This document shows, one piece after another, positions 16,368 through 27,270 of a stretch of DNA of 64,000 bases (the first letter of the stretch is position 1; every line of letters starts with the position of its first letter). This DNA is from Kaistia sp965229085. Its GTDB lineage: Bacteria; Pseudomonadota; Alphaproteobacteria; Rhizobiales; Kaistiaceae. Both the position numbers and the translations under genes were made by a program. The stretch spans positions 1,984,001-2,048,000 of the forward strand of contig OZ245859.1 in NCBI GenBank assembly GCA_965229085.1, written 5' to 3'. The notes under the pieces are model-generated. The model did not search any database. It had not been told where the DNA came from and saw only the letters and a program-made list of their open reading frames with translations.

Positions 16368-17122
16368 GCGGCCGTCTCGCCGTCATCGGGCTCGGGCCGG
16401 GCGCGGCCAATCTGCGCACCGGCGAAGCTGAGGCGGAACTTGCGTCTGCAGACGTCCTCTATGGCTACGGCCCCTATCTCGACCGATTCGAGGCGCGCCC
16501 TGACCAGGTGAAAATCGCCTCCGACAACCGCGTCGAGCTTGACCGCGCCCGGGCGGCGCTTGCCCATGCGGCGAGCGGCGGCCGCGTCGCCATGGTCTCG
16601 GGCGGCGATCCCGGCGTGTTCGCCATGGCTTCGGCCGTCTGCGAGGCGATCGACCATGGCCCGGCCGAATGGCGCGGCCTCGACGTCGCGATCATTCCGG
16701 GCGTAACCGCCATGCTCGCCGTTGCTGCGGCGTGCGGCGCGCCGCTCGGCCATGATTTCTGCGCGATGTCGCTCTCGGACAATCTGAAGCCCTGGAGCCT
16801 CGTCGAGACGCGATTGCGCGCCGCCGCTGCAGCCGGTTTTACCATCGCGCTCTACAATCCGATCTCGCGCGCCCGGCCGTGGCAGCTACCCGCCGCCTTC
16901 ATGCTGCTTCGCGGCATCCTGGCGGCCGATGTGCCGGTGATCTTCGGTCGCGCGATCGGACGCGCCGGCGGCCATGTCACGATCTCGCCGCTGGCCGAAG
17001 CCGATGCCGGGGCAGCCGACATGGCAACACTCGTCATCATCGGCACGGCCGAGACGCGGATCATCGAGCGGCCGGGCCTCGCGCCGCTCGTCTATGCCCC
17101 GCGCTCGGCGGGAGGCGCGTGA
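16364..17122 (+). CDS. cobJ: Precorrin-3B C17-methyltransferase
   Basis: 252 residues starting with GTG, overlapping cobI by 4 bp. It carries the tetrapyrrole methylase motif LAVIGLGPGAANLRTGEA, the family phrase GGDPGVFAMASAVCEAI, HDFCAMSLSDNLKPW and LYNPISRARPWQL. It catalyses methylation at C17 with ring contraction to precorrin-4. The 3' end overlaps the 3' end of cobK on the other strand by about 30 bp. Confidence 0.94.
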   Translation: MSGRLAVIGLGPGAANLRTGEAEAELASADVLYGYGPYLDRFEARPDQVKIASDNRVELDRARAALAHAASGGRVAMVSGGDPGVFAMASAVCEAIDHGPAEWRGLDVAIIPGVTAMLAVAAACGAPLGHDFCAMSLSDNLKPWSLVETRLRAAAAAGFTIALYNPISRARPWQLPAAFMLLRGILAADVPVIFGRAIGRAGGHVTISPLAEADAGAADMATLVIIGTAETRIIERPGLAPLVYAPRSAGGA

Positions 17123-17859
17123 TGGGCCAGGAATTCGAGCACGGCGTCGATGGTCAGGGCCTCCGGGAGGCCGGAAGGAGGGGGGCGATCAACCATCCAG
17201 ACAGGCAGGCCGAACGCGCGCGCTGCGTCGAGCTTGGCCCGCGTCGCATCGCCGCCGCTGTTCTTGCTGACCACGAGGTCGATGCGGTGCAGCTGCATCA
17301 GCGCGATCTCGTCCGCGACGGTGAACGGCCCGCGCTCCAGCAGATAGTGCGCCTTTGGCAGCGCCAGCGGCGGCTCCACCGGCTCGATGCTGCGGAACCA
17401 ATAGGCATGCTGCGGCGCCGCCTCGAAGGCCGCGGCCTCCTGCCGGCCTGTCGTGACGAGGATGCGGCGCCCTTGCTCGCCGAGCGCCGCCACGAGGCTG
17501 CGAAGGCTCGCAAAACCCAGCCAATCATCGCCGGGGCCGGCCTGCCAGGCGGGACGGGCGAGCACGATCGCGGGAATTCCGGTCTCACCTGCGGCCAAAG
17601 CGGCGTTGGCCGCGATCCGCTCGGCGAAGGGATGGGTCGCGACCACGAGCGCGTCGATGCGTTCGGCCTTGAGGAAGGCAGCAAGTCCGACGGCACCGCC
17701 AAAGCCACCGATCCGCACCGGCACGGCCTGGGGCAGCGGCGCGCTCGTCCTTCCGGCCAGCGACAGGATTGCCGCATAGCCGGGCTCGGCCGCGAGGCGC
17801 AGCGCGAGCGCCCGCGCCTCCGTCGTTCCACCGAGAATCAGCAGCCGGCTCGCCATCAC
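17092..17859 (-). CDS. cobK: Precorrin-6A reductase
   Basis: 255-residue NADPH-dependent reductase of precorrin-6A to 6B. The N-terminal Rossmann-like motif RLLILGGTTEARALALRLA, VATHPFAERIAANA, RILVTTGRQ and the late VSKNSGGDATRAKLDAARAFGLPVWMVDRP are classic CobK/CbiJ. It is the only gene of the cluster on the minus strand: it converges with cobJ (overlapping) and diverges from cobL with 20 bp between starts. Its mRNA would be antisense to any transcript running from cobJ into cobL, so it needs a promoter within the start of cobL. The first two codons are both ATG (17859, 17856). Confidence 0.94.
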   Translation of the reverse strand: MMASRLLILGGTTEARALALRLAAEPGYAAILSLAGRTSAPLPQAVPVRIGGFGGAVGLAAFLKAERIDALVVATHPFAERIAANAALAAGETGIPAIVLARPAWQAGPGDDWLGFASLRSLVAALGEQGRRILVTTGRQEAAAFEAAPQHAYWFRSIEPVEPPLALPKAHYLLERGPFTVADEIALMQLHRIDLVVSKNSGGDATRAKLDAARAFGLPVWMVDRPPPSGLPEALTIDAVLEFLAHHAPPAERGA

Positions 17860-17879
17860 GCCCTTTCTGGTGCCGTATC

Positions 17880-19103
17880 GTGAGCGCCGACCCTGCCCCC
17901 TTCGGACGGTGGCTGTCCATCGTCGGGATCGGCGAGGATGGCGCCGAGGGATTGTCGCCGCTCGCCCGGCGCAGCATCGAGGCCGCTGAGACCGTCTTCG
18001 GCGGCGCCCGACATCTTCACCTCGCCGGCTCGTTGATCACCGGCGAAGCCATCGCATGGCCGGCGCCGTTCTCGATCGCGCCGCTGCTCGCCCGGCGCGG
18101 CCAGCCAAGTTGCGTGCTGGCGTCGGGCGACCCGTTCCTCTTTGGCGTTGGAGCACTGATCGCAGCGGCGATCCCGACCGCTGAATTCATCGCACTGCCC
18201 GCTCCCTCCGCCTTCAGCCTTGCCGCGAGCCGGCTCGGCTGGCCGCTTTCCGATATAACGACGCTGTCGCTGCATGGCCGGCCGCTCGCGCTGATCCGGC
18301 CGCATCTTCATTCCGATGCGCGCATTCTTGCACTGACGTCCGATGCCGAAGCGCCGGCGGCCATAGCGGCTCTGCTCGCGGCAGGCGGCTTCGGCGGCTC
18401 GCGCGTCACGGTGCTGGAAGCGCTCGGCGGGGTGGACGAGCGTATCCGCACGACGACGGCCGGGGGCTTCGACCTTGCCGATAGCCATCCGCTCAATGTG
18501 CTGGCCATCGAGGTCGCCGCCAGCGCCGGCGCTCGCATCCTGCCGCGCAGCGCCGGCCTCGACGATGGCCTGTTCGAAAGCGATGGCCAGATCACCAAGC
18601 GCGAGATCCGCGCGCTGACGCTCGCCGCGCTGGCGCCCCGGCCGGGCGAGCTGCTTTGGGATATCGGCGCCGGCTCCGGTTCGGTCGGTATCGAATGGAT
18701 GCTGGCAGACCGGCGCATGCGCGCCATCGCGATTGAACCGCGAGAGGATCGGGCGGACCGCATTCTGCGCAATGCCGACGCCTTCGGCGTGCCGGGACTA
18801 AGCCTGGTGCGGGGCGAAGCGCCCGCCGCGCTTTCGGGGCTCGCCTCGCCCGACGCGATTTTCATCGGCGGCGGCGCCACACGCGCCGGCATGCTGGAAG
18901 CGGCCATCGCAGCGCTTGGCAGCGGCGGCCGCCTTGTCATCAATGCCGTGACGCTGGAGACGGAGCAGGTGGTGCTGGCCGCCCATGCAAGGCTTGGCGG
19001 ATCGCTGATTCGCATCGGGATCGACCGCGCGCTGCCACTCGCCGGCATGACCGCCTGGGAGCCGGCGCGGCCGATCACGCAATGGACGTGGTGGAAGCCA
19101 TGA
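17880..19103 (+). CDS. cobL: Precorrin-6Y C5,15-methyltransferase (decarboxylating)
   Basis: 407 residues, a fusion of two methylase domains. The N-terminal CbiE-like half begins WLSIVGIGEDGAEGLSP and contains VLASGDPFLFGVG. The C-terminal CbiT-like half has KREIRALTLAALAP and the SAM-binding LLWDIGAGSGSVGIEWML, then FIGGGATRAGMLEA. It methylates C5 and C15 and removes the C12 acetate carboxyl. GTG 17880 gives the expected start; longer in-frame extensions run into cobK antisense sequence and are rejected. Confidence 0.94.
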   Translation: MSADPAPFGRWLSIVGIGEDGAEGLSPLARRSIEAAETVFGGARHLHLAGSLITGEAIAWPAPFSIAPLLARRGQPSCVLASGDPFLFGVGALIAAAIPTAEFIALPAPSAFSLAASRLGWPLSDITTLSLHGRPLALIRPHLHSDARILALTSDAEAPAAIAALLAAGGFGGSRVTVLEALGGVDERIRTTTAGGFDLADSHPLNVLAIEVAASAGARILPRSAGLDDGLFESDGQITKREIRALTLAALAPRPGELLWDIGAGSGSVGIEWMLADRRMRAIAIEPREDRADRILRNADAFGVPGLSLVRGEAPAALSGLASPDAIFIGGGATRAGMLEAAIAALGSGGRLVINAVTLETEQVVLAAHARLGGSLIRIGIDRALPLAGMTAWEPARPITQWTWWKP

Positions 19104-19498
19104 TCGTCGCCGGCATCGGATGCCGCCGCGGCGCGGCGCGGGCAGACGTGCTGGCGGCGATTGCCAGCGCCTGCGAGGCCGCCGGGATATCCGCCGACCG
19201 GATCGACCTTGTTGCGACGGCGGCGGAAAAAGGCGGCGAGGAAGGCATCGCAACGGCAGCGGCGATGATCGGGCGACCATTGGTGCTGGTGCCGCCGGAC
19301 AAGCTGCGAATGGCCGGCGAGAAGGCTGTTACGCATTCCGAACGCGTCGTCGCGCTCTTCGCGGTGCCTTCGGTTGCCGAAGCCGCGGCGCTCGCGGCGG
19401 CCGGCGAAGAGGCGCGCCTGATCGCGCCACGCCGCGTTGCCGGCGGGGCGACCTGCGCCCTTGCCGCGAGCGAAGCAGAGCCGGAGGCCGCGCCATGA
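19082..19498 (+). CDS. cobE: Cobalamin biosynthesis protein CobE (CbiG C-terminal-like)
   Basis: 138 residues with the CbiG C-terminal domain signature IVAGIGCRRGAARADVLAAI and LVLVPPDKLRMA. CobE is required in the aerobic pathway but its exact reaction is unsettled. It overlaps the end of cobL by 22 bp and cobM by 4 bp, so it is translated as part of the cluster. The family phrase SVAEAAALAAAG near the C-terminus supports the call. Confidence 0.9.
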   Translation: MDVVEAMIVAGIGCRRGAARADVLAAIASACEAAGISADRIDLVATAAEKGGEEGIATAAAMIGRPLVLVPPDKLRMAGEKAVTHSERVVALFAVPSVAEAAALAAAGEEARLIAPRRVAGGATCALAASEAEPEAAP

Positions 19499-20256
19499 CC
19501 ATTCACTTCATCGGCGCCGGTCCGGGCGCCGCCGATCTCATCACAGTGCGGGGCCGCGATCTCATCGCCCGCTGCCCCGTGTGCCTCTATGCCGGATCGA
19601 TCGTGCCGGAGGCGCTGCTCGACTTCTGCCCCGAAGGCGCGCGCAAGGTGAACACTGCCGCGCTTAATCTTGATGCGATCGAGGCCGAGTTCATCGCCGC
19701 CCACGCCGCCGGGCTTGATGTCGCGCGTCTGCAATCCGGCGATCTCTCGATCTATTCGGCGCTGGCGGAGCAGATCCGCCGGCTGGAGCGCCATGGCATT
19801 CCCTATACGCTGACGCCGGGCGTGCCGGCCTTCGCCGCCGCCGCCGCCGCGCTCGGCCGCGAGCTGACGGTTCCCGGCATCGCCCAGAGCGTCGTGCTGA
19901 CCCGCATCTCGGGCCGGGCTTCGGCAATGCCGCAGCGCGAGAGCCTCGAAGCGTTTGCCGCGACGGGGACGACATTGGTGCTGCATCTCGCGATCCAGGC
20001 GATCGGCCGCGTCGTCGAGGAACTGCTGCCCTTTTACGGCGCGGATGGGCCCGTCGCCGTCGTCTTCCGCGCCAGCTGGCCCGACGAGCAGATCGTCCGG
20101 GCGAGCCTCGGCATGATCGAGGCGGCGCTTGCCGGCAGCGGCATCGACCGAATGGCGACGATCCTCGTCGGCCCGGCGCTCGCCGCCGAGGGCTTCCGCG
20201 ACAGCGCGCTCTACAGCACCGATTATGTCAGGCGCTATCGCGGCGGACCGACATGA
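19495..20256 (+). CDS. cobM: Precorrin-4 C11-methyltransferase
   Basis: 253 residues; tetrapyrrole methylase with IHFIGAGPGAADLITVRG, CLYAGSIVPEALLDFCP, RLQSGDLSIYSALAEQ and TPGVPAFAAAAAALGRELTVP, all typical of CobM/CbiF. It adds the C11 methyl to precorrin-4. The ATG at 19495 overlaps the cobE stop; an upstream in-frame extension lies inside cobE and is rejected. cobB starts 4 bp before its stop. Confidence 0.95.
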   Translation: MTIHFIGAGPGAADLITVRGRDLIARCPVCLYAGSIVPEALLDFCPEGARKVNTAALNLDAIEAEFIAAHAAGLDVARLQSGDLSIYSALAEQIRRLERHGIPYTLTPGVPAFAAAAAALGRELTVPGIAQSVVLTRISGRASAMPQRESLEAFAATGTTLVLHLAIQAIGRVVEELLPFYGADGPVAVVFRASWPDEQIVRASLGMIEAALAGSGIDRMATILVGPALAAEGFRDSALYSTDYVRRYRGGPT

Positions 20257-21578
20257 GCGGCGGACCGGCATGCGGGCTGATCGTCTCGGCGATCCGTTCC
20301 GGCGAAGGCAAGACCGTCGTCGCCACGGCGCTGATGGCGGCGCTGATGCGGCGCGGCCTCAAGGTCGCCAGCGCCAAGAACGGCCCTGATTATATCGATC
20401 CCGCCTTTCATGCCGCCGCGACGGGGCGTCCGAGCCTCAATCTCGACAGCTGGGCCATGTCGCCCGCGCTGCTTTGGACCCTTGCCGAACGGGCAGGCGC
20501 CGATGCCGACCTTCTCTTGATCGAAGGCGCGCTCGGTCTCTTCGACGGCGTGTCCGGCCCCCCCGGCGCGCGCGGGGCGACGTCGGATCTCGCCGCGCGG
20601 CTCGGCCTGCCGGTCGTGCTCGTGGTCGATGTCTCGGGCCAGTCGCAGACGGTCGCTGCAGTCCTGCGCGGGATGATGCTGCATGATGCGGCGGTCGAGA
20701 TCGCCGGCGTGATCCTCAACCGCGTCGGCAGCGAGCGCCATCAGCGGCTGACCGCTGAAGCGGTGGCGCCGCTCGGCCTGCCGATTCTCGGCAGCCTGCC
20801 GCGTGATCCGGCGCTCGCGCTGCCCGAGCGCCATCTCGGCCTCGTGCAGGCCGGAGAGCAGCACGACCTCGCCGTCCGGATCGCTGCCGCCGCCGATGTC
20901 ATCGAGCGCCATGTCGATCTTGATGCGTTCGCCGCCCTGGCGCGACGGCCGCTGCCGCGCCCTGACGCGGGGCCGGCTCGCCTGTTGCCCCCGCCCGGGC
21001 AGCGAATTGCGCTCGCCCAGGACGATGCATTTTCCTTCATGTATCCGCATCTCCTCCAGGGTTGGCGCGCGGCCGGAGCAACGATCATCCCGTTCTCGCC
21101 GCTCAATGATGAGTCGCCGGGCGAAGATTGCGACGCCTGCTGGCTGCCCGGCGGCTATCCCGAACTGCATGCCGGGCGCCTCGCCGCTGCCAGCAGCTTT
21201 CTCGGCGGCCTCCGTCATTTCGCCACCACGCGCCCGGTCCACGGCGAGTGCGGCGGCCATATGGTGCTCGGCACGGCGCTTGTCGACGCCGAGGGAACCG
21301 CCCATGCGATGGCCGGCCTGCTCGGCCATGTCACCAGCTTCGCGGCGCGGAAGCTGCATCTCGGCTATCGGCGGGCGCGGATCGCAGCCGACGGTCCGCT
21401 CGGCCCGGCCGGTACCTGGATTGCCGGCCACGAGTTCCATTATGCGAGCATTCTGGAGCCCGGCGGCGACGCCCCCTTCGCCGCGATCGAGGACGCGCGC
21501 GGGGTTCCGATCGTTGATGGCGGCGGGCGGCGCGGCCGCGTCTCGGGCAGTTGGTTCCATGCCATCGCGCTTGGCTGA
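20253..21578 (+). CDS. cobB: Hydrogenobyrinate a,c-diamide synthase
   Basis: 441 residues with an ATP-dependent synthetase half (GLIVSAIRSGEGKTVVATAL P-loop-like motif, KNGPDYIDPAFH, EGALGLFDG) and a C-terminal class I glutamine amidotransferase half (WLPGGYPELHAG, VHGECGGHMVLG with the nucleophile region, and FHYASI). It amidates the a and c carboxyls. Last gene of the cob run; clpS follows after 169 bp. cobN/S/T and the later nucleotide-loop genes are not in this window. Confidence 0.95.
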   Translation: MSGGPACGLIVSAIRSGEGKTVVATALMAALMRRGLKVASAKNGPDYIDPAFHAAATGRPSLNLDSWAMSPALLWTLAERAGADADLLLIEGALGLFDGVSGPPGARGATSDLAARLGLPVVLVVDVSGQSQTVAAVLRGMMLHDAAVEIAGVILNRVGSERHQRLTAEAVAPLGLPILGSLPRDPALALPERHLGLVQAGEQHDLAVRIAAAADVIERHVDLDAFAALARRPLPRPDAGPARLLPPPGQRIALAQDDAFSFMYPHLLQGWRAAGATIIPFSPLNDESPGEDCDACWLPGGYPELHAGRLAAASSFLGGLRHFATTRPVHGECGGHMVLGTALVDAEGTAHAMAGLLGHVTSFAARKLHLGYRRARIAADGPLGPAGTWIAGHEFHYASILEPGGDAPFAAIEDARGVPIVDGGGRRGRVSGSWFHAIALG

Positions 21579-21747
21579 GCGCCGACGTCCCGAGGCTCTT
21601 TTAACCGCCGCCGCCGATCCCATATAGCGATCATCACCCCCTGCCCGGCCGTTTCGGCAAAGGCAGCGCGCTTCGTCAAACTAAGCGATTGCGCTGCAGC
21701 GAGATTCTCGGCAGGATTCCCTTCATGCGACGTGCGATCGGTTTCAG

Positions 21748-22077
21748 ATGAGCAAGGACATCCGTCGACCCGAGGATGGCGACCCGTCCATCGGCATCGC
21801 CACGAAGGTCAAGCCGAAGACAAAGCGGCCGAGCCTTTATCGCGTCCTGCTGCTCAATGACGATTACACGCCGATGGAATTCGTCGTGCATGTCGTCGAG
21901 CGTTTCTTCAACAAGTCGCGTGAAGAAGCGACAGAGATCATGCTGCACGTTCATCAGCATGGCGTCGGGGAGTGTGGTGTTTTCACCTATGAGGTGGCCG
22001 AAACAAAGGTCACACAGGTGATGGATTTCGCGCGCAAACACCAGCATCCGCTGCAATGCGTGATGGAAAGGAAGTGA
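21748..22077 (+). CDS. clpS: ATP-dependent Clp protease adaptor ClpS
   Basis: 109 residues; N-recognin adaptor that delivers N-degron substrates to ClpAP. The core is canonical: YRVLLLNDDYTPMEFVVHVVERFF, then ATEIMLHVHQHGVGECGVFTYEVAETKV. The D-D-Y-T-P-M patch and the late His residues match the N-degron pocket. The basic, flexible N-terminal extension (about 30 residues) is as expected. clpA begins 9 bp downstream, so the two are co-transcribed. Confidence 0.97.
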   Translation: MSKDIRRPEDGDPSIGIATKVKPKTKRPSLYRVLLLNDDYTPMEFVVHVVERFFNKSREEATEIMLHVHQHGVGECGVFTYEVAETKVTQVMDFARKHQHPLQCVMERK

Positions 22078-22086
22078 GGTCCTAAC

Positions 22087-24525
<2,439 letters not shown>

Positions 24526-24550
24526 TCTCAGCCTGATTTGAGAAGCAACG

Positions 24551-24580
24551 AAGGGGTGCGGCGACGCACCCCTTTTTTTG
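24551..24580 (+). terminator. Rho-independent terminator after clpA
   Basis: AAGGGGTGCG-GCGA-CGCACCCCTT forms a perfect 10-bp GC-rich stem with a tetraloop, and the distal arm runs into a T tract (TTTTTTT). This is a textbook intrinsic terminator ending the clpS-clpA transcript. Confidence 0.92.
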
Positions 24581-24842
24581 TTGCGCGAAGGGCGCGCGGC
24601 CGGGTGCCCGAGACCGGCAAAGAATGGCGCGAATGCAGCGCGGCCAGCCGGGGCATCCCCATATCGCGCTCAGGTATTCATTGTCATGATCTGCAACTTA
24701 TGGTATTTATCCTTTGCTGAACGCTCCTTGTGGGCGCATCGGCGATCAGTCCCGTTTCAGCGCCGCCATCGGAGCGGCTGACGTAAGTGTCTTGGCCGCG
24801 GCGCGTAGAGATATCCGCGGCTCACGCTCGGGGGAGCATGCG
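24581..24842. other. Intergenic stretch downstream of the clpA terminator
   Basis: This gap of about 260 bp has a locally AT-richer patch around 24,680-24,720, which may hold the promoter of the following membrane protein gene. An in-frame ATG at 24714 would extend that gene by 43 residues of uncharacteristic composition and is not used. No RNA gene or repeat is evident. A Shine-Dalgarno (GGGGGAG) ends the stretch. Confidence 0.45.
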
Positions 24843-25211
24843 ATGGTCAACGACACGATCCTGATCTGGGTCACGCTCGGAATCTTCAACCTCTCCATCA
24901 TCATCCTGCTGCGGCAGACCTTTTCCGCCGTCAGCCTCAAGGAGGCTTTGAGCGAGAAGTCAGGGCCATCGACTGACACGAGCTATAGCCGCGTTGCCGG
25001 GATGCTCGGAGCGGTGGTGGTCGGCTGCCTCGTCTGGGGGCTCGGCAATGTCGTCCTCGCCCGAGCGATCACGGCCCCGACGGATGTGACGACGATGCTC
25101 CAGGGTGTCTGGCCGTTCATCCTTTCGACGTCCGCGTTGTTCGCGCCCTACGCCTTCAACCAAATCAAGGACGCCATGAAGCCAGAGGACAAGCCGCAGT
25201 CGCCGCAATGA
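24843..25211 (+). CDS. Small integral membrane protein of unknown function
   Basis: 122 residues with three likely membrane segments: ILIWVTLGIFNLSIIILL near the N-terminus, MLGAVVVGCLVWGLGNVVL near 54-72 and VWPFILSTSALFAPYAF near 89-105. A charged C-terminal tail (QIKDAMKPEDKPQSPQ) follows. The ATG at 24843 follows GGGGGAGC. It lies 30 bp upstream of a peptidoglycan-hydrolase-like gene, probably in one operon. The size and topology resemble holin-type proteins, but I cannot place it in a named family. Confidence 0.65.
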   Translation: MVNDTILIWVTLGIFNLSIIILLRQTFSAVSLKEALSEKSGPSTDTSYSRVAGMLGAVVVGCLVWGLGNVVLARAITAPTDVTTMLQGVWPFILSTSALFAPYAFNQIKDAMKPEDKPQSPQ

Positions 25212-25241
25212 ATCCGATACGCACAAGAGGGGGAGAGCAAC

Positions 25242-25946
25242 ATGCCGACCGGTGAAGGACTTCTCGCGCTCGCGCGCAGCCATATCGGCGAGAAATACGA
25301 CTTCGTCACGGTGCCCAAGAACAACCCGAACTGGAAGGGGCCTTGGGACTGTGCCGAATTCGCTTCGTGGCTGGTCTATCAGGAGGCACATATCCTGTAT
25401 GGCTGCACCGACGATCACGCTCCAGCGGCGGTGGCCGAGGCCTATACCGGCGGCTGGAAGATCGATTCGCTTCAGATCGGCCGGCGCATACCGGCCGAGG
25501 AAGCAGCGAAGACGGTTGGTGCGTTCCTTTTGCGTTATCCGCCAACCGCAGGCAGCATGGGGCATATCGCGGTCAGCGATGGTCACGGCGGCACTGTCGA
25601 GGCCAAGGGACACGCCTACGGCGTCGTCGCCGACACGGTCCATGGCAGGCAATGGGATACGGGCGTCCTCGTGCCCGGCATCCAGTACAACCGGACGGCC
25701 GGCTCGATCGACATCGTCACGCCGTCGGCGCTCTATGCCGTTGGCGCGGCCAATATGAACGCGGCCAAGGTGATGGAGATTCAGCGCGCTGTCGCGGCGA
25801 AGGGCTTCGACCCCGGACCGATCGACGGCCAGTTCGGCCTGAACACAGCCGCAGCCGTCGCCGCCTTCCAGCGCTCCCACGGCCTGGTTTCGGACGGTCA
25901 GGTCGGGCTGCAGACGGCCGGCGTGCTCGGAATCCTGCTGTCATAA
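25242..25946 (+). CDS. Putative peptidoglycan hydrolase with C-terminal peptidoglycan-binding domain
   Basis: 234 residues with no signal peptide. The N-terminal half looks like an NlpC/P60 or CHAP-type cysteine peptidase: Cys in GPWDCAEFASWLVYQ near residue 38 and His in GSMGHIAVSDGHGG near residue 107 could form the dyad. The C-terminal part (about 165-234) is a PG-binding-1 domain: VMEIQRAVAAKGFDPGPIDG followed by FGLNTAAAVAAFQRSHGL. A strong GGGGGAG lies upstream of the ATG. Its partner is the small membrane protein just upstream. Without a leader it may need that protein or lysis for export. Cell-wall amidase or endopeptidase activity is inference. Confidence 0.72.
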   Translation: MPTGEGLLALARSHIGEKYDFVTVPKNNPNWKGPWDCAEFASWLVYQEAHILYGCTDDHAPAAVAEAYTGGWKIDSLQIGRRIPAEEAAKTVGAFLLRYPPTAGSMGHIAVSDGHGGTVEAKGHAYGVVADTVHGRQWDTGVLVPGIQYNRTAGSIDIVTPSALYAVGAANMNAAKVMEIQRAVAAKGFDPGPIDGQFGLNTAAAVAAFQRSHGLVSDGQVGLQTAGVLGILLS

Positions 25947-26095
25947 GGGACGCTGGGCTGAACAAGGCGGCGATGCATGAGGTCGCGATGAGAAGTCGGC
26001 TGGAGCAATGCGGACCGGCCCCCTGATCCGCTCAAGGGAAATCGACGCCATTTCAGAACGATGATTGTGAGGACGCATCAGGTGCCCTCGCTTCG

Positions 26096-26130
26096 ATCTC
26101 TTCATCGTTTTCGTGAAACGATGAAGAGAT
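26096..26130. terminator. Perfect inverted repeat between convergent genes
   Basis: 15-bp perfect arms (ATCTCTTCATCGTTT at 26096-26110 and its complement at 26116-26130) surround a 5-base loop. It lies 149 bp after the hydrolase stop and 4 bp beyond the stop codon of the leftward AI-2E family gene. There is no long T tract on either strand, so it may be a transcript-end stabilising hairpin or a bidirectional terminator. Confidence 0.55.
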
Positions 26131-26134
26131 GCAA

Positions 26135-27208
26135 CTAGATCGCCCCGGCGTTTTTGAGTTCCTGCTTGGCGAAGGCATAAAACACCGGCCCGGCGATAAG
26201 GCCGGCGACGCCGAAAGCGGCCTCCATCACGATCATCGCCACCAGGAGTTCCCAGGCGCGGGCCTGGATGCGCGATCCGATGATTGCAGCGTTCAGGAAG
26301 TATTCGAGCTTGTGAATGCCGATGAGGAAGGCCAGTGCCCCGGCCGCCGCATAGGGCGAAACACTGAGGGCGACGAGCGCGATCGCCGTGTTCGAAATGA
26401 GATTGCCGACGACCGGCAGCAGCCCGACAACGAAGGTCACCACGATCAGCGTTTTGGTGAGCGGAAGCGGCACGCCGAACAGCGGCATCACCACTGCCAG
26501 GAAGATGCCGGTCAGGACCGTGTTCACCGCGGAGATGCGGACTTGCGAGAAGACGACCTGGCGGAACGCGGTCGCAAGGTTCCGGCAGCGGCGTTTCGCG
26601 GCGGCGGCGAGCGGAGCGCGACGGACGCTCGTGCCGCCCAGCACCTGTTCGCCCATCTCATGGGAGAAGGCGACCAGCGCACCGATCGCGATGCCGACGA
26701 TGATATGGATCGTCAGCCGGCCGACATCCTGGCCGATCGAAGCGACCTGACGGCCGTTGCCACGCAGCCATTCGACCCCGAGCGCCTTCAAAGCGTTGAT
26801 ATCTGCCGGCAGGAAATCCGCGACGCCCTGCGGCAGGCTGGGCCGAATATGCTCCAGCGCCACGGCCATCTGCGACATCAGATCCTGAATCGGCTGCCCC
26901 CCGGCAGCGATGAATGATCCGAGCCAGAGCGAGACCAGGAGCAGGGCCCCGGCGACAGCCGATGTCATGACGGCGATGGAGAATGTCTTGGCCACGGCGG
27001 TGTTGACGCCAAGGCGGCGGAAGGACGGCACCGTCAGATCGACGAGTTCGTAGACAAGCAGCCCCGACAGCAGCACCGAGAGGATGTGAAGCTCAAGCAC
27101 CAGCCACAGAGCAAGTCCGGCCAGAACGAGCGATGCCCATTCCCAGCGCGTATATCTTTCCGAATCCACGTCCGTCCCACTCCCGTTTTGCGAGAGCGAA
27201 CCTGACAT
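26135..27208 (-). CDS. AI-2E family transporter
   Basis: 357-residue polytopic inner-membrane protein of the AI-2E/UPF0118 family (PF01594). About eight hydrophobic segments are visible, for example WASLVLAGLALWLVLELHIL, FSIAVMTSAVAGALLLVSLWL, IIVGIAIGALVAFS and TLIVVTFVVGLLPVVGNLISN. The family region LPVVGNLISNTAIALVAL is present. Members export small molecules or ions; the name does not prove autoinducer transport. It is a single gene, with no close partner on its strand. Confidence 0.85.
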   Translation of the reverse strand: MSGSLSQNGSGTDVDSERYTRWEWASLVLAGLALWLVLELHILSVLLSGLLVYELVDLTVPSFRRLGVNTAVAKTFSIAVMTSAVAGALLLVSLWLGSFIAAGGQPIQDLMSQMAVALEHIRPSLPQGVADFLPADINALKALGVEWLRGNGRQVASIGQDVGRLTIHIIVGIAIGALVAFSHEMGEQVLGGTSVRRAPLAAAAKRRCRNLATAFRQVVFSQVRISAVNTVLTGIFLAVVMPLFGVPLPLTKTLIVVTFVVGLLPVVGNLISNTAIALVALSVSPYAAAGALAFLIGIHKLEYFLNAAIIGSRIQARAWELLVAMIVMEAAFGVAGLIAGPVFYAFAKQELKNAGAI

Positions 27209-27270
27209 GCCTTTCGGTGCGATGTCGCGCAGTTTCGCGCGAACTCGGCTTTCTTCGTCGGGCGTCCGCT

